A program made the position numbers and the translations under genes. Below are positions 33,301 to 35,185 of a stretch of 35,185 bases of DNA, piece after piece (position 1 is the stretch's first letter; the number at the start of each line of letters is the position of its first letter). The notes beneath the pieces are model-generated. The model was not told the DNA's origin, made no database searches, and worked only from the letters and a program-made list of their open reading frames with translations. This stretch comes from Candidatus Omnitrophota bacterium (GTDB taxonomy: Bacteria > Omnitrophota > Gorgyraeia > Gygaellales > JAHJCI01), in assembly GCA_016783355.1 (NCBI GenBank), contig JADHWR010000005.1, positions 1 to 35,185 on the forward strand, written 5' to 3'.

Positions 33301-35185
33301 TACATGAGCTGCAGTTGCAAACAAATGAAGATTTACCTACTGAGGAAAAAATCTTGCGGCGGTTAGCAAGAACACTTTTAATTTTTATAAAAAAGGACAG
33401 TTCTCATCTGGCAAGAGTACTTGATGATATTGATGTAGCAGTAAAGGCAGTCAAGATTCTCAGCAATATTTATACACAGGATTCAATAGAACTCCTGCAA
33501 TGGATTTGGAGTGAAATTCGACGAGAAGAATGGAAATTGAGAGACTACCCTCATAAACAGATGATATGTTTGGAACGTAAAGAGATTTTGAAGGAGATTG
33601 AAGGAGAGATTAATATTTGGAGAAATCCGTTTTATGGCCTCAAGTTAGATGGTGAAAATAAAAGAAAACGCAGAAATATTACTTATGTTGTCCACGAGGT
33701 AAAAAATAAACATGCTCAGCCAATAATTGTCCATTGTGCAGGAGCAAAAGATTCTCTTTCAAAATCAACAACTATTTTTACACATGGCAAGGCAGTTATT
33801 GAACTTAGCCGATTTATCACTGCCAAGTTTAATGGAATGGGCAAGCTTCATTCTGATGAGGCATATTGGGCAAATGGGAATTTGGCCAGGCAGTTGGTAA
33901 AGCAGGGAATGACTGTAGTTACTTTTCCCCATACCAAACTGACAGTTAATAATGCGCTTTTGGCTATTCAAGAGGTAAGAGATGATTTTTGGCAACCTGT
34001 CTGGGAAGCAGTAAGTATTGATGGCTTGAAGAAAGAACTCTGTCCAAAGACGATATTAGGAGCAGTAAGTTTTGGCGGATTAGTAACCTTAACTGGATTA
34101 GCAAATCTATTTTTGGAAAAAGAGACAGGTAAACTTAAATCAGGGGATTTTAATCCCAACATTGAAGGGATGGTATTGATAAATCCATTGATTGAATTTG
34201 CCCAAGGCTTCGACAGATTTTTCGGTTGGGAAGTGCCTCTATGGGTAATTTTACAGAAGGTAACACACAAGGCGATGAGCGCTTATCAACAAGTGTGCCG
34301 GAAATTAGGTCTTAAATATCGAGACCAGTTAAAAGAAAGATTCCAGAGGGCCTCTGGGCATCCAAACTTTCCAAGGAAGCGAGTTTATATTTTTACTTAT
34401 ACCAAAGAAGGAAGGTTATTCTCACCAGAGCAGGTAAGTCCGATTGTCCGTTGGCTTGATAAAAGGTTTAAAACCAAGGAAACAGATGGCGTGGTTGACT
34501 ACCATCCAATCTTAGAACTTGACCCACAGGGGACCTTAATTCTTGTTAAGGGCTTAACTCATTTTGAGCTGGCTGATGCGAGAAAGGCCAGAATCATAGC
34601 CAGCCTTACCTCTCAACTCAACCAATTAATCCGCGATGGGGTTGATTTTAATGATGTAAATGTGGTTGTTTTTAAAGATGAGGTTAAAGTTCTTGAGAGA
34701 AAGCTTGCACAAAGCAGCCTTTTTTGTCCGTTGGTTATCTCTAGAGATTGCAAGGTTGCATTCAGGAGAATAAATTCAGAAAATAGGGACGGTGGCACAA
34801 AACTCTATGAAGCCGGCAGCACGTTATTATTTGGTCTTGTGATTTTGGAGAGTTTACCTCTTTGGGGGAAGGTAATAATAACAGGTACTATGATGGGGGT
34901 TTTAAGTCTTTTGCTGGGGCAGGTGCTTAAATCATCTCATCGAACTCACGCGCCGACAGGAGAGATTAATGGGCGTGTTTGTGCTGCAGGCGGTCAATTG
35001 CAAACCAAATTCCAAAACCTAATAAAAACAGTAGAACAGTTATTAAAGCAGCCATTTTATTCTCCTTTTGGGCATACCAAGAAACCTGATACTGCTATTA
35101 AAAATGCTAATATTCCTAACAATAAACTTATCCAGAAAGCAAATTTAAGAAAGAATTCATTAGCAAAGATTGCCGCAACAATAAT
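1..35185 (+). CDS. Giant multidomain protein, internal segment (both ends outside window)
   Basis: The frame with codons starting at position 3 was translated completely: 11,727 codons and no stop. Residue n is encoded at position 3n; this numbering is used in all domain entries. Real coding is shown by recognisable domains with intact catalytic motifs from start to end, all in this one frame: CheD, EEP nuclease, TIM-barrel glycosidase, GT48, Fkp-like, phosphomannomutase, papain, GGDEF and MraZ. No start codon, ribosome site or terminator for this gene lies in the window. Hydrophobic segments near residues 4225-4243, throughout 4560-5600, and near 9701-9718, 9874-9903, 10048-10067 and 11607-11641 predict a protein threaded through the membrane several times. 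The chain could be processed by its own peptidase domains. Proteins of this size are known from Omnitrophota; the assignment is inference. Confidence 0.95.
361..1350 (+). other. TPR-like helical domain, then a basic linker
   Basis: Residues about 120-450 are almost wholly helical, with paired amphipathic helices and Tyr/Trp/Ala spacing reminiscent of TPR or SEL1-like solenoids (for example NYKETVQWLESMF and ALEHAKDIV). A Lys/Arg-rich stretch follows (residues 405-460). The segment from 1381 to 1440 reads SWFKGLFTVQSAWAEP, a short hydrophobic run ending in AWAE. Similar wording (SWLDFLVPNLWAQDE) is seen at 4667-4710, so it may be a recurring linker motif. Probably a scaffold or protein-binding region; no catalytic motif seen. 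Confidence 0.5.
1701..2640 (+). other. Transglutaminase-like (papain-fold) module with C-terminal beta region
   Basis: After a helical lead-in (residues 567-650) there is a Cys-His-Asp arrangement typical of bacterial transglutaminase-like domains. Cys664 lies in GTNCTGYTQVLY, with the following helix carrying ILGKTLGL. His700 lies in ELAHFNCLF and Asp716 in SVLVDLMM. The order and spacing (36 and 16 residues) agree with the transglutaminase-like family, whose members crosslink proteins or act as peptidases. Residues 790-880 look beta-rich and end in a Pro/Gln/Lys-rich linker that runs into cassette 1. Enzymatic activity is inferred from the triad only. Confidence 0.65.
2671..2775 (-). CDS. 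Tiny one-segment membrane protein, B-like paralogue (cassette 1, third gene)
   Basis: An ATG at 2775 opens a 34-residue frame ending in TAG at 2671-2673. It begins MPFAAMISLL, has a hydrophobic run up to GIWF, and ends in a basic tail AKRHHLKRLRH. This plan (hydrophobic helix, IWF, then a His/Lys/Arg tail) matches gene B of cassettes 2 and 3, so it looks like a second B-type gene. It starts 12 nt after the stop of gene B, with only a weak GAATGAG upstream. In cassette 2 the same start is present but similarity breaks off after about 11 residues, leaving a 14-residue stub. It lies wholly antisense inside the giant ORF. Function unknown; expression is less certain than for A and B. Confidence 0.5.
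   Translation of the reverse strand: MPFAAMISLLILMIALGSGIWFLAKRHHLKRLRH
2788..2880 (-). CDS. Small membrane protein B, copy 1 (30 aa)
   Basis: A 30-residue frame on the minus strand with one hydrophobic helix (MVFVIGIFVIAG onward) followed by DRYRLKHAHH and TAA. I chose the ATG at 2880 because it gives the same length as copy 2 and lies 11 nt from a strong GGAGG. An ATG three codons earlier (2889) is only 2 nt from the GGAGG, too close. The start overlaps the end of gene A by a few bases, suggesting translational coupling. The nine C-terminal residues are identical to copy 2 although the membrane part differs. No homologue or function recognised; a membrane-anchored regulator or toxin-like peptide is possible but unsupported. 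Confidence 0.68.
   Translation of the reverse strand: MVFVIGIFVIAGIFLGWFLLDRYRLKHAHH
2882..3088 (-). CDS. Small membrane protein A, copy 1 (68 aa)
   Basis: From a GTG at 3088 the minus strand encodes 68 residues: VDEELFW, a charged RRK stretch, two hydrophobic segments (about residues 21-36 and 43-60) and a polar end PPEGGNE. Copy 2 shares VDEELFW, the basic patch and the two-helix plan but is otherwise diverged; copy 3 shows the same C-terminal plan. A near-consensus promoter lies immediately upstream, with its expected start on the GTG, so the mRNA would be leaderless. The ORF stays open upstream to an ATG at 3238, but that would overrun the promoter and I see no ribosome site for it. Gene B follows with overlap. 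Function unknown. Hydrophobic antisense shadows are common; promoter, gene-B Shine-Dalgarno and conservation argue this is not one. Confidence 0.68.
   Translation of the reverse strand: MDEELFWNAERRKYLSGTFSHLFLLLIAALGTSEILHLPLWTKLSIFVGAVIILAIGVIIRPPEGGNE
2891..2898 (-). promoter_or_regulatory. Shine-Dalgarno AAGGAGGT for gene B copy 1
   Basis: A full-strength anti-16S match lies inside the 3-prime end of gene A copy 1, 11 nt before the ATG at 2880 and 2 nt before the ATG at 2889. It decides for the 2880 start. Such a perfect site antisense inside a sense gene supports translation of the minus strand. Confidence 0.7.
3096..3124 (-). promoter_or_regulatory. Antisense promoter, copy 1 (TTGACA-17-TATAGG)
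   Basis: On the minus strand: TTGACA at 3124-3119, a 17-bp spacer, TATAGG at 3101-3096, then 7 nt to the GTG of gene A at 3088. Sigma-70-type promoters start about 7 nt after the -10, which places +1 on or next to the GTG. The same arrangement occurs in copy 2 with identical spacing. Confidence 0.72.
3259..4185 (+). other. Helical lead-in and CheD-like glutamine deamidase domain
   Basis: Residues 1087-1245 form a charged helical region. Residues about 1255-1390 resemble CheD, which deamidates glutamines on chemoreceptors. Cys1283 lies in TYCVALTLYDPSTKTG and His1300 in GLLAHFST, 17 residues apart, the same spacing I recall for the Cys27/His44 pair of Thermotoga CheD. Later CheD-like features follow in order: LEARVVGGQTG, IPIKERDILGNSSR, and the end motif DINTGEVYNY. 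CheD is normally a small free-standing protein beside che genes; here it is embedded, flanked by two linker cassettes, with no chemotaxis gene in view. Its target may be the giant chain itself or surface proteins (speculative). Confidence 0.78.
4234..4326 (-). CDS. Small membrane protein B, copy 2 (30 aa)
   Basis: Minus-strand ATG at 4326, 30 residues, TAA at 4234. It begins MFVLITVLSI, has one hydrophobic helix to IWFGI, and ends ERYRLKHAHH, identical to copy 1 in its last eight or nine residues. AGGTGG precedes the start by 8 nt. The start lies one base after the TGA of gene A, so the pair is an operon. A truncated 14-residue remnant of the third gene follows. The positively charged His-rich end after the helix should lie in the cytoplasm if the N-terminus is outside (inference). 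Function unknown. Confidence 0.68.
   Translation of the reverse strand: MFVLITVLSIVFLVLIWFGIERYRLKHAHH
4328..4531 (-). CDS. Small membrane protein A, copy 2 (67 aa)
   Basis: From a GTG at 4531 the minus strand encodes 67 residues: VDEELFWSEKRRE, then two hydrophobic segments (about residues 19-38 and 41-60) and a polar end SNKGGD. It shares VDEELFW and the two-helix plan with copy 1. The promoter just upstream (TTGACA, 17 bp, TATAAA) places transcription start at the GTG, so the message is probably leaderless. The frame extends upstream to an ATG at 4723 across the promoter; I consider the GTG the better start. Gene B begins one base after its stop. No family recognised. Confidence 0.7.
   Translation of the reverse strand: MDEELFWSEKRREALGRTFLNLFQLLVGAALIGTLFVELSFWLKITFVFSTISCFAAGIFFSNKGGD
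4539..4567 (-). promoter_or_regulatory. Antisense promoter, copy 2 (TTGACA-17-TATAAA)
   Basis: On the minus strand: TTGACA at 4567-4562, exactly 17 bp, TATAAA at 4544-4539, and 7 nt to the GTG at 4531. The spacer shares CGCTCTGTGG next to the -10 with copy 1. It is one of the best-matching promoter strings in the window, although it lies inside a giant coding region. Confidence 0.75.
4770..5650 (+). other. Endonuclease/exonuclease/phosphatase (DNase I-like) domain
   Basis: Residues 1590-1883 carry the ordered signature of the EEP superfamily: Asn1601 in GTFNIEKFG, Glu1630 in VAIQEV, His1738 in ISLHAA, Asp1776 and Asn1778 in VGDFNTP, and Asp1875-His1876 in GSDHLPI. All metal and catalytic positions appear present. 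Family members cleave phosphodiesters in nucleic acids, phosphoinositides or sphingomyelin. In this surface or predatory-looking context a secreted nuclease or phospholipase C-like role is possible. Length (about 290 residues) is normal for a complete domain. Confidence 0.85.
5659..5750 (+). repeat. Cluster of GGGAC/GTCCC palindromes (REP-like), within coding sequence
   Basis: The stretch contains GGGACACAG at 5659, the perfect palindrome AGGGACAGTCCCT at 5676-5688, AGGGACAGTCTCC at 5698, and looser versions to about 5750. GGGACAGTCCC-type repeats resemble REP sequences mobilised by RAYT (Y1 transposase) enzymes. Here they are translated as a low-complexity linker rich in Asp, Ser, Pro and Gln after the nuclease domain. 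A related AGGGACGGTGGCAC lies at 34785-34798. No transposase gene is in the window. Confidence 0.55.
5751..6900 (+). other. Helical linker and TIM-barrel glycoside hydrolase/transglycosidase
   Basis: Residues 1917-2005 are a helical linker. Residues 2006-2300 look like a clan GH-A barrel, closest in wording to GH2 catalytic domains and to GH72 beta-1,3-glucanosyltransferases. Motifs include DIPLLEELGVNTIRTY, LANAGIKAIIGIPYN, LMWEPGNEYN with the acid/base Glu2105, VWGLNVYY, and YISESGADSY with the nucleophile Glu2203. Both catalytic glutamates are present. Expected role: cleaving or rearranging beta-linked glycans outside the cytoplasm. Linkage to a GT48-like synthase downstream makes a beta-glucan substrate plausible. 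Exact family and specificity are uncertain. Confidence 0.75.
6901..8280 (+). other. Charged linker and alpha/alpha-toroid glycosidase-like domain
   Basis: Residues 2301-2355 are a Lys/Glu/Pro-rich spacer. Residues 2360-2755 show helical hairpins typical of six-hairpin (alpha/alpha) toroids: DAGVYLIARVTEGNFQEA, ADAGPNAWLLLGITQYIYA, LAGAIADYLLSLQ, FSTENNISAYAALRN, ASDVGLWMIKAF, and a GFGWNTP loop. Glycosidases and carbohydrate lyases often use this fold; the TENNISAYAAL motif is likely at the active-site rim. With the barrel in front it resembles a two-enzyme carbohydrate module. I cannot name the family or the catalytic acid with confidence. Confidence 0.6.
8281..12740 (+). other. Long beta-rich region ending in a transmembrane helix, family not recognised
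   Basis: Residues 2760-4225 show alternating beta-strand patterns, many acidic and aromatic residues and no catalytic motif I recognise. A Gly-rich turn (SLGFGLGGLFG, residues 2830-2840) and a CGEC pair (near 4068-4071) stand out. The region ends in a hydrophobic helix at residues 4225-4243 followed by RKLGGR, consistent with a stop-transfer anchor, positive-inside. The stretch therefore probably lies outside the cytoplasm with the glycosidase domains. It may hold carbohydrate-binding or Ig-like sandwiches (inference). Confidence 0.45.
12960..16860 (+). other. GT48-like 1,3-beta-glucan (callose) synthase domain
   Basis: Residues 4320-5610 follow the FKS/callose synthase order closely. They include: FDDVRDIF; two membrane pairs (4560-4710); GQVRKAEDIRSKF; AWNLVWSTFIDELLREF; FINSWLMDMPRV (compare the plant FxNSLFMDMP motif); ADEWDRFL; WANWKLVAVERTIRDVV; ILLCYEAFA; IRGEKVLFFDANAA; SWITEGINFAEETWVTVTQR; YYGHSAIMD; SEDLMLA; HKEYLLLGKGRETG (His5192, Glu5194, Lys5200); and GSGEMILGRW. 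The last third (5255-5600) is a large hydrophobic bundle. GT48 enzymes use UDP-glucose to make and export 1,3-beta-glucan and are known mainly from fungi and plants. Several family residues differ (for example YYGH for HYGHPD), so activity needs testing. Length matches a full domain. Confidence 0.85.
16861..17880 (+). other. Helical linker with degenerate metalloprotease-like module
   Basis: Residues 5620-5830 are charged helices with no recognised domain. Residues 5835-5910 read SLSERSPPDAFA, then IYVFLHQDEL, then ARILLHETIEKYL. This is the pattern (strand, helix with HExxx) that recurs five more times downstream with better HExxH motifs. The third ligand position here is Glu rather than His, so zinc binding is doubtful. 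Confidence 0.4.
17900..19130 (+). other. UDP-sugar pyrophosphorylase-like (UDPGP-type) domain, divergent
   Basis: Residues 5990-6375 follow the UTP:hexose-1-phosphate uridylyltransferase layout: a glycine-rich N-terminal element FGGAAIRLG (6010-6018) followed by MY, PPGHGYALEQL (6196-6206, compare the GHGD motif), INDLTMWAGD in place of the ND(L)G metal region, KGQKGGSYLQI, and YNAFRNYYTVKG near the end (compare FNTNN). Several conserved positions are altered. If active it would make UDP-glucose or UDP-HexNAc from UTP and sugar 1-phosphate in the cytoplasm, supplying the preceding GT48 domain. It could instead be a non-catalytic relic. Confidence 0.5.
19131..20500 (+). other. Unrecognised domain, then metalloprotease-like module 2
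   Basis: Residues 6380-6735 look mixed alpha/beta and I recognise no family; histidines and a Cys-rich patch do not form a known motif. Residues 6740-6830 show the recurring module: ERIAQYYNGTIYLHWIAIRG, then VIYEEIAHHYYPNLSED. Here the first metal ligand is Glu (EEIAH, 6793-6797), unlike canonical HExxH. Confidence 0.35.
20581..22290 (+). other. Fkp-like GDP-fucose pyrophosphorylase domain (no kinase half)
   Basis: Residues 6860-7430 match the N-terminal part of bifunctional Fkp/FPGT: ADIIVITAGSREMAETYRAIY, IGNGGALANG (6917-6926), the nucleotide loop VIQAGGYGSRI (6955-6965), GSKTLMKVPV, NGDGLLV, FLEKP, a left-handed beta-helix run (YISEDVLVGPNAIIYNGELE) and DRATILGVAVEEWLRLHG. The enzyme joins GTP and fucose 1-phosphate to give GDP-fucose for glycan fucosylation. 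The GHMP-type fucokinase that follows in Fkp is absent here, so fucose 1-phosphate would have to come from elsewhere. Another sugar 1-phosphate substrate is possible. Cytoplasmic by function. Confidence 0.7.
22291..23440 (+). other. Helical linker with canonical HExxH metalloprotease-like module 3
   Basis: Residues 7520-7600 contain IGTTIGNIIYFNEE followed by WMYLNHEVTHLRSQESD. His7567, Glu7568 and His7571 make a proper HExxH zinc motif in a helix, and ESDCRLIDVEL downstream offers a possible acidic third ligand. This is one of two canonical copies of the module in the window. The rest (7600-7810) is charged helical sequence without recognised motifs. Confidence 0.5.
23441..25000 (+). other. 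Possible second nucleotidyltransferase-like region
   Basis: Residues 7815-8330 echo the Fkp-like domain in outline: WDAIVVTVPGS (compare ADIIVITAGS), FLGTVNAAKETK, VLSGESAGNKALIYTPAG, TWLATDDFW, and a beta-helix-like run IIRQGTVVVDSIID. The glycine-rich nucleotide loop is not canonical. I read it as a diverged or inactive sugar nucleotidyltransferase; the match is weak and structure prediction would decide. Confidence 0.35.
25001..26504 (+). other. Unrecognised helical region
   Basis: Residues 8335-8835 are mostly helical, with a few conserved-looking patches (LHTIGGTRLLDRLSG, YGGEFPKLRYCL, CSPWTWASYSIKGGKG). No catalytic motif or membrane segment was recognised. It separates the nucleotidyltransferase-like and mutase domains, so a role in sugar-nucleotide metabolism is possible only by context. 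Confidence 0.3.
26505..28330 (+). other. Phosphomannomutase/phosphoglucomutase domain
   Basis: Residues 8835-9440 contain the four alpha-D-phosphohexomutase signatures in order: YRTRGGIIAP at the N-terminus; the phosphoserine loop FNTASHVTGEG (Ser8950); the metal loop FDLDGDRGA (Asp9138, Asp9140, Asp9142); the sugar loop YGESSGHGW (Glu9243, Ser9245); and the phosphate loop FRASSNDPN (Arg9400 on). All key residues are present, so it should interconvert hexose 6- and 1-phosphates (mannose or glucose) in the cytoplasm. Its products feed GDP-mannose/fucose or UDP-glucose synthesis, matching the pyrophosphorylase-like domains upstream. Length is that of a complete enzyme. Confidence 0.85.
28331..28960 (+). 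other. Metalloprotease-like module 4
   Basis: Residues 9535-9640 repeat the module: RIGFKASERLAQVVKGRIWF, then VLRLPQVVVFDVLHHEIRGE (His9581-His9582-Glu9583). The helix keeps HE but Glu replaces the second His of HExxH. A His/Cys-rich stretch (HKRACHLSCQY, 9594-9604) directly after could supply other metal ligands. Confidence 0.45.
28961..29760 (+). other. Membrane-flanked alpha/beta-hydrolase-like domain
   Basis: A hydrophobic helix (residues 9701-9718) leads into a short alpha/beta-hydrolase-like fold: the nucleophile elbow ILHSYSSWAI with Ser9748, YRPIMVGSVVSRSFPW, NYVAKRDFVSWLARLFG with candidate Asp9802, GSSGFFGF, and WFHSGFV with candidate His9839. A long hydrophobic stretch (9874-9903) follows, one or two helices. 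The elbow is HSxS rather than GxSxG, as in some serine hydrolases. Position between membrane segments suggests action outside the cytoplasm, for example as a lipase or acyl esterase (inference). Confidence 0.5.
29761..30280 (+). other. Canonical HExxH metalloprotease-like module 5 with membrane helix
   Basis: Residues 9955-10045 show VRIAYNPALADDRIGQF, GIEIGRAFF, and FFVNSHEREHIPQK, with His10021, Glu10022 and His10025 forming HExxH. LFNEAAIEAKH (10037 on) offers a candidate third ligand in the next helix. A hydrophobic helix (10048-10067) follows immediately. This copy could be an active minimal zinc peptidase near the membrane. Confidence 0.55.
30281..31175 (+). other. Papain-family (C1) cysteine peptidase domain
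   Basis: Residues 10095-10390 carry the C1 catalytic set: oxyanion Gln10144 and nucleophile Cys10149 in DQGEGSCTGRSVSAGAEF, His10316 in GYHAIVIKGWD, and Asn10346 in YWQNSWGEDWG. The usual CGSCWA is altered to EGSCTG, common in bacterial C1 members. A cleavage role is expected: either host or prey protein digestion, or processing of the giant chain itself. No propeptide is evident, and the domain is followed without a membrane segment by a GGDEF domain. Confidence 0.85.
31176..31800 (+). other. GGDEF diguanylate cyclase domain
   Basis: Residues 10402-10590 form a complete GGDEF domain after a short coiled coil (LKKKISQLEKK). Motifs: NGLTSVYNRDYFD, MIDIDHFKSINDQYGH (metal Asp10451), ARFGGEEF with the active loop GGEEF at 10492-10496, and the closing ADKALYYSKETGRN. 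The inhibitory site RETD lies five residues before GGEEF (Arg10483, Asp10486). It should convert two GTP to cyclic di-GMP with product inhibition, in the cytoplasm. An insertion rich in Glu/Gln follows the loop (10504-10515). c-di-GMP often activates exopolysaccharide synthases, which fits the glucan synthase on the same chain (inference). Confidence 0.93.
31801..32175 (+). other. MraZ-like double SpoVT-AbrB-type domain
   Basis: Residues 10609-10722 follow MraZ from end to end: IFSGTYPAKLDTKNRFFLTSAF with the first DxxxR (Asp10620, Arg10624), FLYFDYSSAKIFIYPKE, then LSATYPLKMDKQGRVLLNKEL with the second DxxxR (Asp10683, Arg10687), and ELELIGAGDHIEIMAP. MraZ is normally a free 140-residue DNA-binding repressor encoded first in the division and cell-wall cluster, where it forms a ring of subunits. 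Embedding it in a giant membrane-linked chain is unusual. It may act as an oligomerisation module here rather than a repressor (inference). Confidence 0.85.
32176..33654 (+). other. Metalloprotease-like module 6 and unrecognised region
   Basis: Residues 10785-10865 repeat the module: PVEFKAHTPNNRLAEVA, IIFSWAIVIRAPPLVV, and LLEEILHYSHPDDE. As in module 2, Glu replaces the first His (EEILH, 10838-10842). Residues 10870-11215 are mixed helices and loops with no recognised family; a near-repeat FGDFEFGDFE stands out at 10987-10996. No membrane segments. Confidence 0.4.
33655..34660 (+). other. Alpha/beta hydrolase domain
   Basis: Residues 11225-11545 show an alpha/beta hydrolase layout: PIIVHCAGAKDS after the first strand, LVKQGMTVVTFPH, the nucleophile elbow GAVSFGGLVTL with Ser11357 (GxSxG-like), GMVLINPLIEFAQGF, VYIFTYTKEGRLFSPEQV where the acid would lie, and GLTHFELADARK with candidate His11521. 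The normally charged acid position is not obvious (Glu or absent). Substrate unknown; ester or lipid hydrolysis is possible. Complete in length. Confidence 0.65.
34661..34965 (+). other. Hydrophobic hairpin region before cassette 3
   Basis: Residues 11607-11622 and 11624-11641 are hydrophobic (TLLFGLVILESLPLW and GVLSLLLGQVL), probably a membrane hairpin. The preceding DNA at 34785-34798 (AGGGACGGTGGCAC) resembles the REP-like motif at 5676. Directly afterwards EINGRV begins the third linker cassette, parallel to EINGGHAS in the first two. Confidence 0.4.
34966..35055 (-). CDS. Small membrane protein B, copy 3 (29 aa)
   Basis: Minus-strand ATG at 35055, 29 residues, TAA at 34966. It begins MAALITVLLF, has one hydrophobic helix ending GIWFAI, and a tail DRLQHKHAH. 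The plan and the ALITVL and IWF motifs match copy 2, and the HAH end matches all copies, although the DNA is much more diverged than between copies 1 and 2. AGGAG lies 6 nt upstream, a textbook ribosome site, overlapping the end of gene A. It is antisense inside the giant ORF. Function unknown. Confidence 0.7.
   Translation of the reverse strand: MAALITVLLFLLGFGIWFAIDRLQHKHAH
35057..35185 (-). CDS. Small membrane protein A, copy 3, C-terminal part (cut by window edge)
   Basis: The minus strand is open from the window edge to TAA at 35057, giving 42 residues: a hydrophobic start (IIVAAIFANEFF), a second hydrophobic segment (WISLLLGILAFL onward) and a short polar end VCPKGE. Spacing of hydrophobic and polar parts matches the C-terminal two thirds of gene A in cassettes 1 and 2, and gene B follows 1 base after the stop. 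The expected VDEELFW start and promoter would lie about 75-120 bp beyond the window. Confidence 0.65.
   Translation of the reverse strand: MIVAAIFANEFFLKFAFWISLLLGILAFLIAVSGFLVCPKGE
35060..35066 (-). promoter_or_regulatory. Shine-Dalgarno AAGGAGA for gene B copy 3
   Basis: On the minus strand the AGGAG core lies 6 nt before the ATG at 35055, ideal spacing. It is inside the last codons of gene A, as in cassette 1. Confidence 0.65.

Noticed and set aside
1..35185. Interpretation as many separate genes or as a frameshifted gene cluster
   Set aside because: Every recognised domain is in the same frame, with no stop and no internal ribosome site plus start at domain borders. The linkers are in frame throughout.
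1..35185. tRNA, rRNA, CRISPR arrays, insertion sequences and riboswitches
   Set aside because: No cloverleaf, short regularly spaced repeats, transposase or long non-coding stretch was seen; the whole window is coding.

Overview
The window lies entirely inside one gene. The plus-strand frame whose codons begin at position 3 has no stop from one edge to the other: I translated all 11,727 codons. This open frame is one segment of a giant multidomain protein with both ends outside the window. Moderately AT-rich coding, lysine/glutamate-rich linkers, the huge ORF and the mixed bag of domains fit giant genes reported from Candidatus Omnitrophota and similar bacteria. That assignment is inference; there is no rRNA or other marker gene here.

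Layout along the plus strand (nucleotides). 1-1700: a 63-residue tandem repeat, then TPR-like helices. 1700-2640: transglutaminase-like module. 2671-3258: linker cassette 1. 3260-4180: helices and a CheD-like deamidase. 4191-4745: linker cassette 2. 4770-5650: DNase I/EEP-type phosphoesterase. 5650-5750: REP-like palindromes. 6016-6900: TIM-barrel glycoside hydrolase/transglycosidase. 7080-8250: alpha/alpha-toroid. 8290-12735: long beta-rich stretch ending in a membrane segment. 12960-16860: a domain strongly resembling GT48 1,3-beta-glucan (callose) synthase. 17900-19130: UDP-sugar pyrophosphorylase-like. 20580-22280: Fkp-like GDP-fucose pyrophosphorylase. 23440-25000: a further possible nucleotidyltransferase-like part. 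26505-28330: phosphomanno/phosphoglucomutase. 28960-29720: membrane-flanked alpha/beta hydrolase. 30280-31175: papain-family peptidase. 31230-31765: GGDEF diguanylate cyclase. 31810-32165: MraZ-like double domain. 33655-34660: second alpha/beta hydrolase. 34800 to the end: membrane segments and linker cassette 3. A small (H/E)ExxH metalloprotease-like module recurs about six times between 17.5 and 32.6 kb.

The most unusual structure is on the opposite strand. Three linkers between domains each contain, antisense to the giant gene, a mini-operon of tiny membrane proteins: gene A (67-68 aa, two hydrophobic segments) followed by gene B (29-30 aa, one hydrophobic segment and a His/Lys-rich tail ending in HAH or HAHH). 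The two complete copies have a near-consensus promoter (TTGACA, 17 bp, TATAGG or TATAAA) whose expected start falls on a GTG codon, so gene A looks leaderless. The antisense proteins resemble each other across copies while the sense translation of the same DNA does not, and all three cassettes sit in the same phase relative to the giant frame.

Functionally, the sense protein reads like a polysaccharide assembly and remodelling machine. A sugar-phosphate mutase, nucleotide-sugar pyrophosphorylases, a beta-glucan synthase and a glucan-active hydrolase/transglycosidase lie on one chain, with a c-di-GMP synthase and peptidases as possible control or processing parts. The linked pathway is inference from domain order; each domain call rests on motifs described in the entries.
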